NCBI GenBank assembly: GCA_944319815.1
Contig: CALUEX010000002.1
Span: forward strand, 62,001 to 126,000
Origin: an uncultured Prevotella sp.
GTDB taxonomy: Bacteria > Bacteroidota > Bacteroidia > Bacteroidales > Bacteroidaceae
DNA length: 64,000 nt
Direction of reading: 5' to 3'
Part shown: piece by piece, positions 36,321 through 45,325 of the stretch
Numbering within the stretch: the stretch's first letter is position 1
Layout of the letters: the number at the start of each line of letters is the position of its first letter
The notes under the pieces: generated by a model
What the model was told of the DNA's origin: nothing
Database searches by the model: none
What the model saw: only the letters and a program-made list of their open reading frames with translations
Program-made: the position numbers and the translations under genes

Positions 36321-36786
36321 ACATCTAATTGGAAAATTATTAAATACTTTAACATGGGCAACAGTCTCAATTCTTTCTGTTGTACTTATATTACTGTTAT
36401 GTTTTTTTCTTTTACATTCATTGGATGATAATTCTATTTACTTTGATGATTTATCTTCGTGCATTGTCGTAGAGGATGAATATCCCATTGACAATTTATA
36501 TATAAAAATATCAAAAGGAGACACTTGTATTGTCGATATGTTGATATATGTGAAAAATGATAAAAAAGGTTGCGACAGTATTTGCTTGAAAAACGTCTCA
36601 GACCAATATAAAGTGAAATTTTATTATATTTCATCACAAGTGCATTTTGATAAAAGAAATTATGTCTTGCCTGACTGTCAATATGAATTTAAACATACAA
36701 CTGTAGGTGATGCAAGTCCGGCTTTTTTATTTTTATATACAGATGCTAATGGTAAGTTTTATTATAAAAAGGAAAACCGAGGTTAA
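36292..36786 (+). CDS. candidate immunity protein 3, membrane-anchored
   Basis: 164 aa with one strong transmembrane helix (about 20-42: TWATVSILSVVLILLLCFFLL) and an extracytoplasmic domain of about 120 residues with Cys pairs. No family recognised. Start overlaps the Rhs 3 end, which is the basis for proposing immunity. Confidence 0.6.
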   Translation: MRTKMKMTFKHLIGKLLNTLTWATVSILSVVLILLLCFFLLHSLDDNSIYFDDLSSCIVVEDEYPIDNLYIKISKGDTCIVDMLIYVKNDKKGCDSICLKNVSDQYKVKFYYISSQVHFDKRNYVLPDCQYEFKHTTVGDASPAFLFLYTDANGKFYYKKENRG

Positions 36787-36892
36787 GGTTTTTAATGAAG
36801 ATGAAGTATGAGACTACCAAAGGGGAAGTGGAAAAATTTGGGGAACGACAGACCAAACATATATATATATGGACTGAAATGAAAAAATAATT

Positions 36893-37363
36893 ATGAAAAA
36901 GAAAATGATTTTAATTTGTTCCGTGTTATGCTTATTACTTTTGCCCGTATTAATTGTGGTAAGATGCAAACAATGGCGTGAAATGCGGGCGGAAATTGAG
37001 CCTGGTGGTGTTTATGCAGGGCACTTCAAAAACAGGAAAGATACACTGTGGCTATATTCCGACGGAAGGTTTCGCCAAAGAATTTACGATAAGAACAACA
37101 TTCTATTATATGACGCAAAATCGAGATGGAGAAAAACCAAATTTAACATTATTGGCATAGATTCTGTGTGTTTATGGACGGATGATGTTAATTTGTTGGA
37201 CACAATATATAGATATACGATAAGCGGCTCACCAAATGCTGCGATATGTTATTCAATAAAAGATAAAATCCCTGTATTGTATTTCAGCTATTTTGTTGAT
37301 TTGCCAGAAACATACATTTATTATTACAGAATAAAAAAGTTGGATGGTGATGCGAATGAATAA
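36893..37363 (+). CDS. small membrane-anchored protein, possible orphan immunity gene
   Basis: 156 aa, N-terminal helix (about 4-22), then a soluble domain GGVYAGHFKNRKDTLWLYSDGRFRQRIYD. No family recognised. It lies between immunity 3 and the right-hand repeat, has the same low GC, and may be an immunity gene that has lost its toxin. Composition differs from the helicase gene that follows. Confidence 0.55.
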   Translation: MKKKMILICSVLCLLLLPVLIVVRCKQWREMRAEIEPGGVYAGHFKNRKDTLWLYSDGRFRQRIYDKNNILLYDAKSRWRKTKFNIIGIDSVCLWTDDVNLLDTIYRYTISGSPNAAICYSIKDKIPVLYFSYFVDLPETYIYYYRIKKLDGDANE

Positions 37364-37474
37364 TAGGCCTATATTTATTTAATGTTTTGCCTTATGGCGC
37401 AGAAAGGGAAAATTAACTTTCACGGAATGGGCAACTGTCATTACTGATTATAATAACAGGTGGAGATTTACGTC

Positions 37475-37633
37475 GCTTGCCGCCACGTAACGCCGGGCAT
37501 TTAGTCCATATTTTCATCGTTACCAAATTATTATTCCGTTTTTATTCGTCGGTTTCGTTTTTGTTTTGTATATTTGCCCCGAAAACACGGATACTTGAAA
37601 AACAGGCAAGCAATGAACAGTGAAAACGAGATG
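37475..37633 (+). repeat. direct repeat B: helicase promoter and start
   Basis: The functional copy of the repeat at 28003-28159. TATATTTG at 37569-37576 is the -7 box; the leader is about 37 nt; ATG 37613 starts the DEAD-box gene. The Rhs block lies entirely between the two copies. Confidence 0.85.
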
Positions 37634-38932
37634 CTGCGCAAGATGGGCATCGAGGCGTTAAGCGAGATGCAGTTAGGCATGAAAGAAGCCATGCTCGGCA
37701 CGACCGACGACGTTGTGCTGCTGTCGGCGACAGGCAGCGGAAAGACGTTGGCTTACCTGTTGCCGATGGTCAGTATGCTCGACGGTAAGAGCGACGCTCT
37801 GCAAGCCGTGGTAATAGTGCCGGGCAGGGAACTGGCGCTGCAGTCGCACGAGGTGTTCAAGAGCATGGGCAGCGGACTGCGCTCGATGTGCCTCTACGGC
37901 GGACGGCCGACGATGGACGAGCACCGCGAGCTGCGCAAGGTGCAGCCGCAGGTGGTGTTCGCCACGCCCGGAAGGTTGGTTGACCATCTTGGAAAAGATA
38001 ACATTGAGCGTTACGGCATAAGAGTGCTCGTCATCGACGAGTTTGACAAGTGCCTGAAGATGGGTTTCCGCGACGAGATGAAGCGCGCTTTGGATATGCT
38101 GCCAGGCGTAAGGCGCAGGTTCCTGCTGTCGGCTACCGATGCCGAGGAAATCCCGGAGTTCGTCAACATGGGCAAGGTCAAACGGCTCAACTACCTTACC
38201 GACGCCGACGTTCCTGACAGGGTGAAGCTGTACGTTGTTGAAAGTCCCGACAAGGACAAGCTGCCAACGCTTGCCGACCTGCTCTGCTCGTTCGGCAACA
38301 AAAGCTCAATAGTGTTCTTGAACTTTCGTGACAGCGTGGAGCGCGCAGCCGCATTCCTTACCGAAAGAGGGTTCGTTGTGAGCACACTGCACGGCGGACT
38401 GGAGCAACGCCAGCGTGAGGACGCAATCTTCAGGTTTGCAAACGGCTCGGCCAACGTGCTCGTGGCAACGGACTTGGCATCGCGCGGACTTGACATTCCT
38501 GACGTTGACAACATCGTGCACTATCACTTGCCCGTAGGCGAAGACGAGTATGTGCACCGTGTGGGGCGCACCGCAAGATGGCAAGCCGACGGCAGGGCGT
38601 TCTTCGTTTTAGGGCCAGGCGAAGCCCTACCCGACTACATTAATGACGCGCCCGAAGGCTACGACATACCAGAAGGCCCCAAGACTCCGCCACAACCGCG
38701 CATGGCCACAATATATATAGGTAAGGGCAAGAAGGACAAGGTGTCAAAAGGCGACGTGCTCGGTTTCCTCTGTAAAGTTGGCGGACTGGCGGGAAACGAA
38801 ATCGGAAGGATTGACATACGCGAGAGATACGCCTACGCCGCCGTAGCCAACAACAAGTGGAAAGAGGTTGTAGCACGTGCTTCAGGCGAGAAACTTAAAG
38901 GCATAAAGACAGTAGTAGAGCTTATTAAGTAG
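37613..38932 (+). CDS. DEAD/DEAH-box RNA helicase
   Basis: 439 aa from ATG 37613; the longer frame starting at TTG 37574 overlaps the promoter and is not used. Motif Q region MGIEALSEMQLGM, motif I SATGSGKT, motif Ia VPGRELALQS, motif II is VIDEFDK (DEFD instead of DEAD), motif III is SATDAEE, with VATDLASRGLDIPDV and YVHRVGRTARW for motifs V-VI. A C-terminal RNA-binding domain (DbpA-like, about 365-439) follows. Probably acts on ribosomal RNA. Confidence 0.93.
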   Translation: MNSENEMLRKMGIEALSEMQLGMKEAMLGTTDDVVLLSATGSGKTLAYLLPMVSMLDGKSDALQAVVIVPGRELALQSHEVFKSMGSGLRSMCLYGGRPTMDEHRELRKVQPQVVFATPGRLVDHLGKDNIERYGIRVLVIDEFDKCLKMGFRDEMKRALDMLPGVRRRFLLSATDAEEIPEFVNMGKVKRLNYLTDADVPDRVKLYVVESPDKDKLPTLADLLCSFGNKSSIVFLNFRDSVERAAAFLTERGFVVSTLHGGLEQRQREDAIFRFANGSANVLVATDLASRGLDIPDVDNIVHYHLPVGEDEYVHRVGRTARWQADGRAFFVLGPGEALPDYINDAPEGYDIPEGPKTPPQPRMATIYIGKGKKDKVSKGDVLGFLCKVGGLAGNEIGRIDIRERYAYAAVANNKWKEVVARASGEKLKGIKTVVELIK

Positions 38933-38969
38933 CAAAATGTCACTAATTTTAGATAATTTAACGAAATAA

Positions 38970-39001
38970 TTTGCATAATAAAAGAATTTTGTGTACTTTT
39001 G
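38970..39001 (+). promoter_or_regulatory. promoter of serC
   Basis: TACTTTTG at 38994-39001 and TTTG at 38970-38973, 20-bp spacing, 37 bp before the serC ATG. Confidence 0.65.
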
Positions 39002-39037
39002 CAAAAGCAACAAGTAAACTTTAAAACTTAAATCAAT

Positions 39038-40105
39038 ATGAAGAAGTACAACTTTAACGCAGGCCCGTCAATACTTCCGCGCGAAGTCATCGAGAACACG
39101 GCCAAACAGATTTTGGATTTCAATGGTAGCGGTTTGTCACTGGCTGAAATAAGCCATAGGGCAAAAGACTTCCAGCCAGTAGTTGATGAAGCCGTAGCAC
39201 TCATCAAGGAGTTGCTCAACGTTCCCGAAGGCTACTCGGTGCTGTTCCTCGGTGGCGGCGCATCGCTTGAGTTCTGCATGGTGCCTTACAATTTCCTCGT
39301 GAAGAAGGCCGCCTACCTCAACACAGGTACATGGGCAAAGAAAGCCATGAAGGAAGCCAAACTGTTCGGCGAGGTGGTTGAAGTAGCTTCTTCAGCTGAC
39401 GCCAACTATACATATATTCCTAAGGGATGGACTTGCCCGACAGACGTTGACTACCTGCACATCACGACAAACAACACGATATACGGAACGGAGATGCGCA
39501 AAGACCTCGACGTACCGGTAAGGCTTATCGGCGATATGTCGTCAGACATCTTCAGCCGTCCCGTAGACGTGGCTAAATATGACTGCATCTATGCCGGAGC
39601 ACAGAAGAACCTCTCAATGGCTGGCGTAACGGTTATCATAGTAAAGAACGACGCATTAGGCAAGGCTCCGCGCGAAATACCTACGATGCTGAACTACCAG
39701 ACACACGTAGACAAGGGCTCGATGTTCAACACTCCGCCTGTTGTGCCTATTTATTGCGCCCTCGAGACACTCCGCTGGATAAAGAAGATGGGTGGCGTAG
39801 AGGCAATGGACAAGCTCGCTCACGAACGTGCCGAACTGCTGTATGCAGAGATTGACAGGAACAAGCTGTTCCGTGGCACGGTAGCCGAAGAAGACAGGTC
39901 ACTGATGAACATCTGCTTCGTCATGAACGACGAGTATGCTGAACTCGAAAAGCCGTTCTTCGAGTATGCAACGTCACAGGGCATGGTAGGCATTAAGGGA
40001 CACCGCTCTGTTGGTGGTTTCCGCGCAAGCTGCTACAACGCCATGAGCGTAGAAGGCGTGCAGGCCCTTGTTAAGTGCATGAAAGAGTTTGAGGCACAGC
40101 ACTAA
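39038..40105 (+). CDS. serC: phosphoserine aminotransferase
   Basis: Converts 3-phosphohydroxypyruvate to phosphoserine; PLP enzyme, 355 aa. [13 protein letters not shown] start, GGGASLEF phosphate cup, DMSSD PLP-ring Asp and the Schiff-base Lys190 in [11 protein letters not shown]. It precedes serA, making a two-step serine module. Confidence 0.97.
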   Translation: MKKYNFNAGPSILPREVIENTAKQILDFNGSGLSLAEISHRAKDFQPVVDEAVALIKELLNVPEGYSVLFLGGGASLEFCMVPYNFLVKKAAYLNTGTWAKKAMKEAKLFGEVVEVASSADANYTYIPKGWTCPTDVDYLHITTNNTIYGTEMRKDLDVPVRLIGDMSSDIFSRPVDVAKYDCIYAGAQKNLSMAGVTVIIVKNDALGKAPREIPTMLNYQTHVDKGSMFNTPPVVPIYCALETLRWIKKMGGVEAMDKLAHERAELLYAEIDRNKLFRGTVAEEDRSLMNICFVMNDEYAELEKPFFEYATSQGMVGIKGHRSVGGFRASCYNAMSVEGVQALVKCMKEFEAQH

Positions 40106-40126
40106 GAGCATTAATCGTTAAACATA

Positions 40127-40192
40127 GAAAAGTTAAAAGTGAAAAATCCGGTACCAAGAAGGTAAGTGGATTATTCACTTTTAGCTTTTCAC
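40127..40192 (+). repeat. hairpin between serC and serA
   Basis: AAAAGTTAAAAGTGAAAAATCC pairs with GGATTATTCACTTTTAGCTTTTC with two mismatches around a 20-nt loop. It may reduce readthrough from serC to serA. No long U-run follows. Confidence 0.55.
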
Positions 40193-40221
40193 TTATACTT
40201 GACAAAAAACAACAATAGACC

Positions 40222-41139
40222 ATGAAAATATTAGTAGCAACAGAAAAACCGTTTGCAGCGGTTGCAATAGACGGAATAAGGAAAGAAATAGAAGGAGCAG
40301 GCCACGAACTTGTACTTCTCGAAAAATATACAGACGCAGCGCAGCTACTGGACGCCGTAAAAGATACCGATGCCATGATTGTACGCTCGGACAAAGTTAC
40401 CCCCGCCGTTCTTGACGCTGCAAAACAGTTGAAAATCGTTGTTCGTGCCGGGGCTGGATACGACAGCATCGACACTGCATACGCAAAAGAAAAAGGCGTA
40501 ATTGTTGAAAATACTCCAGGACAGAACTCCAACGCCGTTGCAGAGCTTGTTTTCGGACTGTTGGTCTACACCGTCCGTAACTTCTACAACGGTAAAGCCG
40601 GCACGGAGCTGATGGGCAAGAAACTCGGTATCCTCGCCTTTGGTAACGTAGGACGCAATGTTGCACGCATTGCCAAAGGCTTCGGAATGGACGTTTACGC
40701 ATACGATGCATTCTGTCCCAAGGAAGCTATTGAAGAAGCCGGAGTAAAAGCCGTAAATTCACAGGACGAGCTGTTTGAATGCTGCGACATCGTATCACTG
40801 CATATCCCCGCAACAGCCGAGACAAAGCAAAGCATCAACTATGCCCTCGTAAACAAGATGAAGAAAGGCGGCATCGTAATCAATACGGCACGCAAGGAAG
40901 TCATCAACGAGCCGGAACTGCTGAAGCTGTTAGCCGAGCGCGAAGACTTGAAATACATCACGGACATCAAGCCCGATGCTGACGCAGACTTCGCAAAATT
41001 CGAAGGACGCTACTTCAGCACACCTAAGAAGATGGGCGCCCAGACAGCTGAGGCAAACATCAATGCAGGAATTGCAGCCGCTAAACAGATAAACGCATAC
41101 TTCAAGGACGGCTGCACGAAATTCCAGGTTAACAAATAA
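40222..41139 (+). CDS. serA: D-3-phosphoglycerate dehydrogenase, short form
   Basis: First step of serine synthesis, NAD-dependent. 305 aa, so it has no ACT or ASB regulatory domain. The nucleotide fold shows LAFGNVGRNVARIA, and NTARKEVI contains the catalytic Arg. The usual catalytic His (TPHxGAQT) is Lys here: TPKKMGAQTAEA. This fits the type III-K enzymes known from Entamoeba and Bacteroidetes, so the enzyme is probably active. Confidence 0.94.
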   Translation: MKILVATEKPFAAVAIDGIRKEIEGAGHELVLLEKYTDAAQLLDAVKDTDAMIVRSDKVTPAVLDAAKQLKIVVRAGAGYDSIDTAYAKEKGVIVENTPGQNSNAVAELVFGLLVYTVRNFYNGKAGTELMGKKLGILAFGNVGRNVARIAKGFGMDVYAYDAFCPKEAIEEAGVKAVNSQDELFECCDIVSLHIPATAETKQSINYALVNKMKKGGIVINTARKEVINEPELLKLLAEREDLKYITDIKPDADADFAKFEGRYFSTPKKMGAQTAEANINAGIAAAKQINAYFKDGCTKFQVNK

Positions 41140-41172
41140 CTAAGGTGTTGACGTAACAACAACAACTGAATT

Positions 41173-42420
41173 ATGGCTAAAATCAAACCATTCAAGGGGA
41201 TACGCCCCCCGAAACAATATGTCGAGGAGGTTGAGTCAAGGCCGTATGACGTGCTTGATTCCGAAGAAGCACGCAAGGAAGCCGGAGACAACGAAAAAAG
41301 CCTTTACCACATAATAAAGCCTGAAATAGATTTTGCCCCGGGCACAAGTGAATACGACCCGCGCGTATACGAGAAAGCTGCCGAGAACTTCAAGAAGTTC
41401 CAGGAGAAGGGCTGGCTCGTGCAAGACGACAAGGAGCAGTATTACATTTACGCCCAGACGATGAACGACAAAACACAGTACGGACTCGTTGTCTGTGCAT
41501 ACGTGGACGATTATCTCAACGGGGTGATAAAAAAGCATGAGCTGACACGTCGCGACAAGGAAGAAGACCGCATGAAGCACGTTCGCGTAAACAACGCAAA
41601 CATCGAGCCTGTATTCTTCGCCTATCCCGACAACAGCGTGCTCGACAGCCTTATTATGCGTTATGCCCAGACGACACCGGAGTATGATTTCATAGCACCA
41701 ATAGACGGTTTCCGCCATCAATTCTGGGTTATCTCGAACGACGACGACATTGCAGCCGTAACAAATGAGTTTGCCAAGATGCCTTCGCTGTATATCGCAG
41801 ATGGGCACCATCGTTCAGCAGCGGCAGCACTTGTAGGTGCGGAGAAGGCAAAGCAAGACCCAAACCATAACGGAACAGAGGAATATAACTATTTCATGGC
41901 CGTATGCTTCCAGGCTTCGCAACTCACAATCCTGGACTACAACCGAGTAATCAAAGACTTGAACGGATTGACATCCGAAGAATTTATTGACGCCCTGAAG
42001 AAGAACTTTGAGGTTGAAGATAAAGGTACGGATATGTACAAGCCGAACCATTTGCATAACTTCTCGCTGTATCTTGACGGCAAGTGGTACAGCCTTACGG
42101 CAAAAGCCGGCACGTTCAACGATACCGACCCGATTGGAGTGTTAGACGTTGACATCTCAAGCCGCCTTATCTTGGACGAAATTCTCGGAATTAAGGACTT
42201 GCGTTCTGATAAGCGTATTGACTTCGTTGGCGGTTTGCGTGGACTCGACGAATTAAAGCGCAGGGTTGACAGCGGCGAGATGCGCATAGCATTGGCCTTG
42301 TATCCGGTCACAATGAAACAGATTATGGATATAGCCGACAGTGGCAAGATAATGCCACCCAAGGCGACATGGTTTGAACCAAAGTTACGCTCAGGCTTGG
42401 TTATCCACAAACTTTCATAA
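41173..42420 (+). CDS. DUF1015 family protein
   Basis: 415 aa, soluble, full-length DUF1015 (IKPFKGIRPPKQYVEEVESRPYDVLDSEEA, LYIADGHHRSAAAAL, with the conserved DGHHR). Function not established; the family is often found next to serA in Bacteroidetes and has been proposed to act in serine metabolism. It is 33 bp after serA and 6 bp before the yigZ-like gene. Confidence 0.9.
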   Translation: MAKIKPFKGIRPPKQYVEEVESRPYDVLDSEEARKEAGDNEKSLYHIIKPEIDFAPGTSEYDPRVYEKAAENFKKFQEKGWLVQDDKEQYYIYAQTMNDKTQYGLVVCAYVDDYLNGVIKKHELTRRDKEEDRMKHVRVNNANIEPVFFAYPDNSVLDSLIMRYAQTTPEYDFIAPIDGFRHQFWVISNDDDIAAVTNEFAKMPSLYIADGHHRSAAAALVGAEKAKQDPNHNGTEEYNYFMAVCFQASQLTILDYNRVIKDLNGLTSEEFIDALKKNFEVEDKGTDMYKPNHLHNFSLYLDGKWYSLTAKAGTFNDTDPIGVLDVDISSRLILDEILGIKDLRSDKRIDFVGGLRGLDELKRRVDSGEMRIALALYPVTMKQIMDIADSGKIMPPKATWFEPKLRSGLVIHKLS

Positions 42421-42426
42421 GCGTTA

Positions 42427-43014
42427 ATGGGTGCAGACGAATTCAAAACTATAACAAATGTAGGCGAAGGGACTTATTCCGAAAAAAGGAGTAAGTTCCT
42501 CGCTTTTTCTCATCATGTAGAAAGTCTTGACGAAATAAAAGACATTATACAGCATTACAGGAAAAAATATTATGACGCACGCCATGTGTGCTATGCCTAT
42601 GTCCTCGGCCACGAACGTGAAATATTCAGGGCAAACGACGACGGCGAACCGAGCAGCACGGCCGGTAAACCGATATTAGGGCAGATAAACAGCATGGAAC
42701 TGACCGACGTGCTGGTCGTTGTAGTGAGATACTATGGCGGCGTAAACCTTGGCACTGGCGGCCTCATCGTGGCATACAGGACAGCCGCCGCAGCAGCATT
42801 AGCGTCAGCAAAAATTGAAACCAGGCAAGTTGAAGCCATCGTGACTTATAGCTTCCCGTACATCATGATGAATTCTGTTATGCGAGTCGTAAAAGAATTG
42901 AAACCACGAATAATCTCACAAAACTACGACTCAACGTGCGAAATCAAACTCGGCATAAGGAAATCGGAAGAAGAATATCTAAGGTCAAGGCTTGAAAAAC
43001 TTTCATTTGAGTGA
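42427..43014 (+). CDS. YigZ/IMPACT family protein
   Basis: 195 aa. N-terminal UPF0029 domain with EKRSKFLAFSHHV, DARHVCYAYVLG, DDGEPSSTAGKPIL and VRYYGGVNLGTGGLI, all family hallmarks; C-terminal DUF1949 ferredoxin-like domain. Related to the yeast Yih1/IMPACT translation regulators; the bacterial role is unknown. Confidence 0.92.
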   Translation: MGADEFKTITNVGEGTYSEKRSKFLAFSHHVESLDEIKDIIQHYRKKYYDARHVCYAYVLGHEREIFRANDDGEPSSTAGKPILGQINSMELTDVLVVVVRYYGGVNLGTGGLIVAYRTAAAAALASAKIETRQVEAIVTYSFPYIMMNSVMRVVKELKPRIISQNYDSTCEIKLGIRKSEEEYLRSRLEKLSFE

Positions 43015-43021
43015 GAAATTC

Positions 43022-43052
43022 TTTGCCAAATGAAAAAATAGTGTTATCTTTG
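43022..43052 (+). promoter_or_regulatory. promoter of tRNA-Ser
   Basis: TTTG at 43022-43025 and TATCTTTG at 43045-43052 (19-bp spacing), 46 bp before the tRNA. Confidence 0.65.
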
Positions 43053-43097
43053 CACACGTAAAAAATCACAGCAACAGTCTTCAATGGCTGAAGATTA

Positions 43098-43185
43098 GGA
43101 AGATTGGCAGAGTGACCGAATGCGCTGGACTCGAAATCCGGTATACCCATTACGGGTATCGGGGGTTTGAATCCCTCATCTTCCG
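43098..43185 (+). tRNA. tRNA-Ser (anticodon CGA)
   Basis: 88-nt class II tRNA. Acceptor GGAAGAT pairs with ATCTTCC; the anticodon loop CTCGAAA carries CGA, reading UCG. A long variable arm (TACCCATTACGGGTA) and the T-loop GTTTGAATC are present. The CCA end is not encoded. A terminator follows at once. Confidence 0.95.
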
Positions 43186-43194
43186 CAAACATTT

Positions 43195-43232
43195 AAATAA
43201 AAAGAGGCAGGTTATCCTGCCTCTTTTTATTT
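43195..43232 (+). terminator. terminator of tRNA-Ser
   Basis: AAATAAAAAGAGGCAGG / CCTGCCTCTTTTTATTT around TTAT, 17-bp stem, ends in a T-run. Confidence 0.85.
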
Positions 43233-43322
43233 AAAACGTAAAAAGTTCACAATAAACATTTTTGTAATATAAATCTAATATTGTTTGTCAAAAAACAATG
43301 TTGCAAATATCCGTATTTTTAT

Positions 43323-43330
43323 TATCTTTG
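43323..43330 (+). promoter_or_regulatory. -7 box of the fucI promoter
   Basis: TATCTTTG. It leaves a leader of about 100 nt before the fucI ATG at 43436. Confidence 0.55.
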
Positions 43331-43435
43331 CAATAATGCAGGCCACCAGGCAGTTTTAAGAAAGTTTTGTATGGTATCATGCTTGCATCATCTTTACATT
43401 AGTCTACAAATTACTGTTTATCAACCTAATATAAA

Positions 43436-45211
43436 ATGAAAAACTATCCTAAAATTGGTATTCGCCCAATTATTGACGGGCGTCAAGGAGGTATACGTGA
43501 AAGCCTTGAAGGCAAAACCATGATGCTGGCAAAGGCGGTAGCAGAACTTATCTCAAAAAACGTGAAGAACGGCGACGGGTCGCCTGTTGAATGTGTCATT
43601 GCTGACGGAACCATAGGCCGTGTTGCAGAAGCCGCACGTTGCGCCGAAAAGTTCGAAAGCTGCGGAGTAGGAGCAACTATCTCTGTAACGTCTTGCTGGT
43701 GTTACGGTTCTGAAACTATGGATATGCATCCATATTGGCCCAAAGCCGTATGGGGCTTCAACGGCACAGAACGCCCCGGTGCTGTCTACCTTGCAGCTGT
43801 ACTTGCAGCCCATGCACAAAAAGGTTTGCCTGCATTCGGCATATACGGACACGACGTCCAAGACCTTGAAGACAACACTATCCCTGCAGACGTGGCCGAA
43901 AAGATATTACGCTGGGCCAGAGCCGCACAAGCAGTCGCAACAATGCGCGGAAAGTCTTATCTATCAGTAGGAAATGTAGCTATGGGCATAGCCGGAAGCA
44001 TCGCCAACGCAGATTTCATGCAGGAATATCTTGGCATACGTGCAGAGCAAGTGGACATGACTGAAATACTCCGCCGAATAGAAGAAGGTATTTACGACAA
44101 GGCTGAATATGAAAAAGCCATCGCTTGGGTGAAGAAATACTGTGTCCCCAATGAAGGCGAAGACATCGGCAACAGGGACGTCAAGAAGAAAGACCGTGCC
44201 GGGAAGGATGCAGATTGGGAATTCGTAACGAAAATGACAATGATTATCCGCGACCTGATGACAGGCAACGAAAAGTTGCTCGAAGCTGGTTTCAAGGAAG
44301 AATCACTCGGACACAATGCCATAGCTGCAGGCTTCCAGGGGCAAAGACAATGGACAGACTTTAAGCCAAACGGCGATTTCTCGGAAGCTATGCTAAACAC
44401 GTCGTTCGACTGGAACGGAATACGTGAGCCCTATGTCGTTGCAACTGAAAACGACACTTGCAACGGCTTGACAATGCTGCTTGAGCATCTCCTTACAAAC
44501 AGAAGCGCAATATTCTCGGACGTAAGAACATATTGGAGTCCGGAAGCCGTCAAGCGCGTTACCGGCAAAGAACTTACAGGACGTGCTTCAGGAGGAATTA
44601 TACACCTTATAAATTCAGGAGCTACAACCCTTGACGGTACAGGCCGTTGCAGCGATGCAGAAGGCAACCCGGTAATGAAGCCTCATTGGGAAATGACCGA
44701 AAAGGATGTCGAGGCCTGCCTCGCAGCGACAACTTGGTATCCTGCCAACCGAGACTATTTCCGCGGAGGTGGCTTCTCGTCCAATTTCTTGTCAAAAGGC
44801 GGAATGCCCGTAACAATGGCACGCCTGAATATTGTAAAAGGAGTTGGTCCTGTACTGCAGCTGGCAGAGGGATGGACTGTAGACATAGACCCCGAAATAC
44901 ACAAGATTATAGACAAACGCACCGACCCGACATGGCCCACCACATGGTTTGTACCCAGGCTCTGTGACAAACCGGCATTCAAAGATGTTTATTCCGTGAT
45001 GAACAACTGGGGAGCTAACCACGGAGCCATAATTTTCGGACATATCGGTGCTGACCTCATCACTCTTGCGTCCATGTTGCGCATACCAGTATGTATGCAT
45101 AATGTAGATGCAGACAACATCTTCCGTCCTGCCGTGTGGAATGCTTTTGGCATGGATAAAGAAGGGGCAGATTTCAGGGCTTGCCAGAATTTCGGGCCAC
45201 TATATAAATAA
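43436..45211 (+). CDS. fucI: L-fucose isomerase
   Basis: 591 aa, normal length, Mn2+-dependent L-fucose to L-fuculose isomerase. [25 protein letters not shown] begins the protein; [10 protein letters not shown], the [18 protein letters not shown] block with metal-binding Glu/Asp, and [13 protein letters not shown] are all present. No fuculokinase, aldolase or fucose transporter lies in the window, so the gene stands alone. D-arabinose could be a second substrate. Confidence 0.95.
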   Translation: MKNYPKIGIRPIIDGRQGGIRESLEGKTMMLAKAVAELISKNVKNGDGSPVECVIADGTIGRVAEAARCAEKFESCGVGATISVTSCWCYGSETMDMHPYWPKAVWGFNGTERPGAVYLAAVLAAHAQKGLPAFGIYGHDVQDLEDNTIPADVAEKILRWARAAQAVATMRGKSYLSVGNVAMGIAGSIANADFMQEYLGIRAEQVDMTEILRRIEEGIYDKAEYEKAIAWVKKYCVPNEGEDIGNRDVKKKDRAGKDADWEFVTKMTMIIRDLMTGNEKLLEAGFKEESLGHNAIAAGFQGQRQWTDFKPNGDFSEAMLNTSFDWNGIREPYVVATENDTCNGLTMLLEHLLTNRSAIFSDVRTYWSPEAVKRVTGKELTGRASGGIIHLINSGATTLDGTGRCSDAEGNPVMKPHWEMTEKDVEACLAATTWYPANRDYFRGGGFSSNFLSKGGMPVTMARLNIVKGVGPVLQLAEGWTVDIDPEIHKIIDKRTDPTWPTTWFVPRLCDKPAFKDVYSVMNNWGANHGAIIFGHIGADLITLASMLRIPVCMHNVDADNIFRPAVWNAFGMDKEGADFRACQNFGPLYK

Positions 45212-45258
45212 AGTGACAAGAACGAATACCGTATCTTGCCATACGGCTTTAACTGAAT

Positions 45259-45307
45259 AACAATAATGCCGGCATTCGCAACTCAAACGAATGCCGGCAT
45301 TATTGTT
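45259..45307. terminator. bidirectional terminator between fucI and the CLC gene
   Basis: Perfect 20-bp stem AACAATAATGCCGGCATTCG / CGAATGCCGGCATTATTGTT, loop of 9 nt, A/T tails on both sides. Located between two convergent genes. Confidence 0.9.
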
Positions 45308-45325
45308 CAAGCAAAATAATAAAAA

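Noticed and set aside
37574..37612. Longer helicase N-terminus from TTG 37574
   Set aside because: It would start inside the -7 box of the gene's own promoter.
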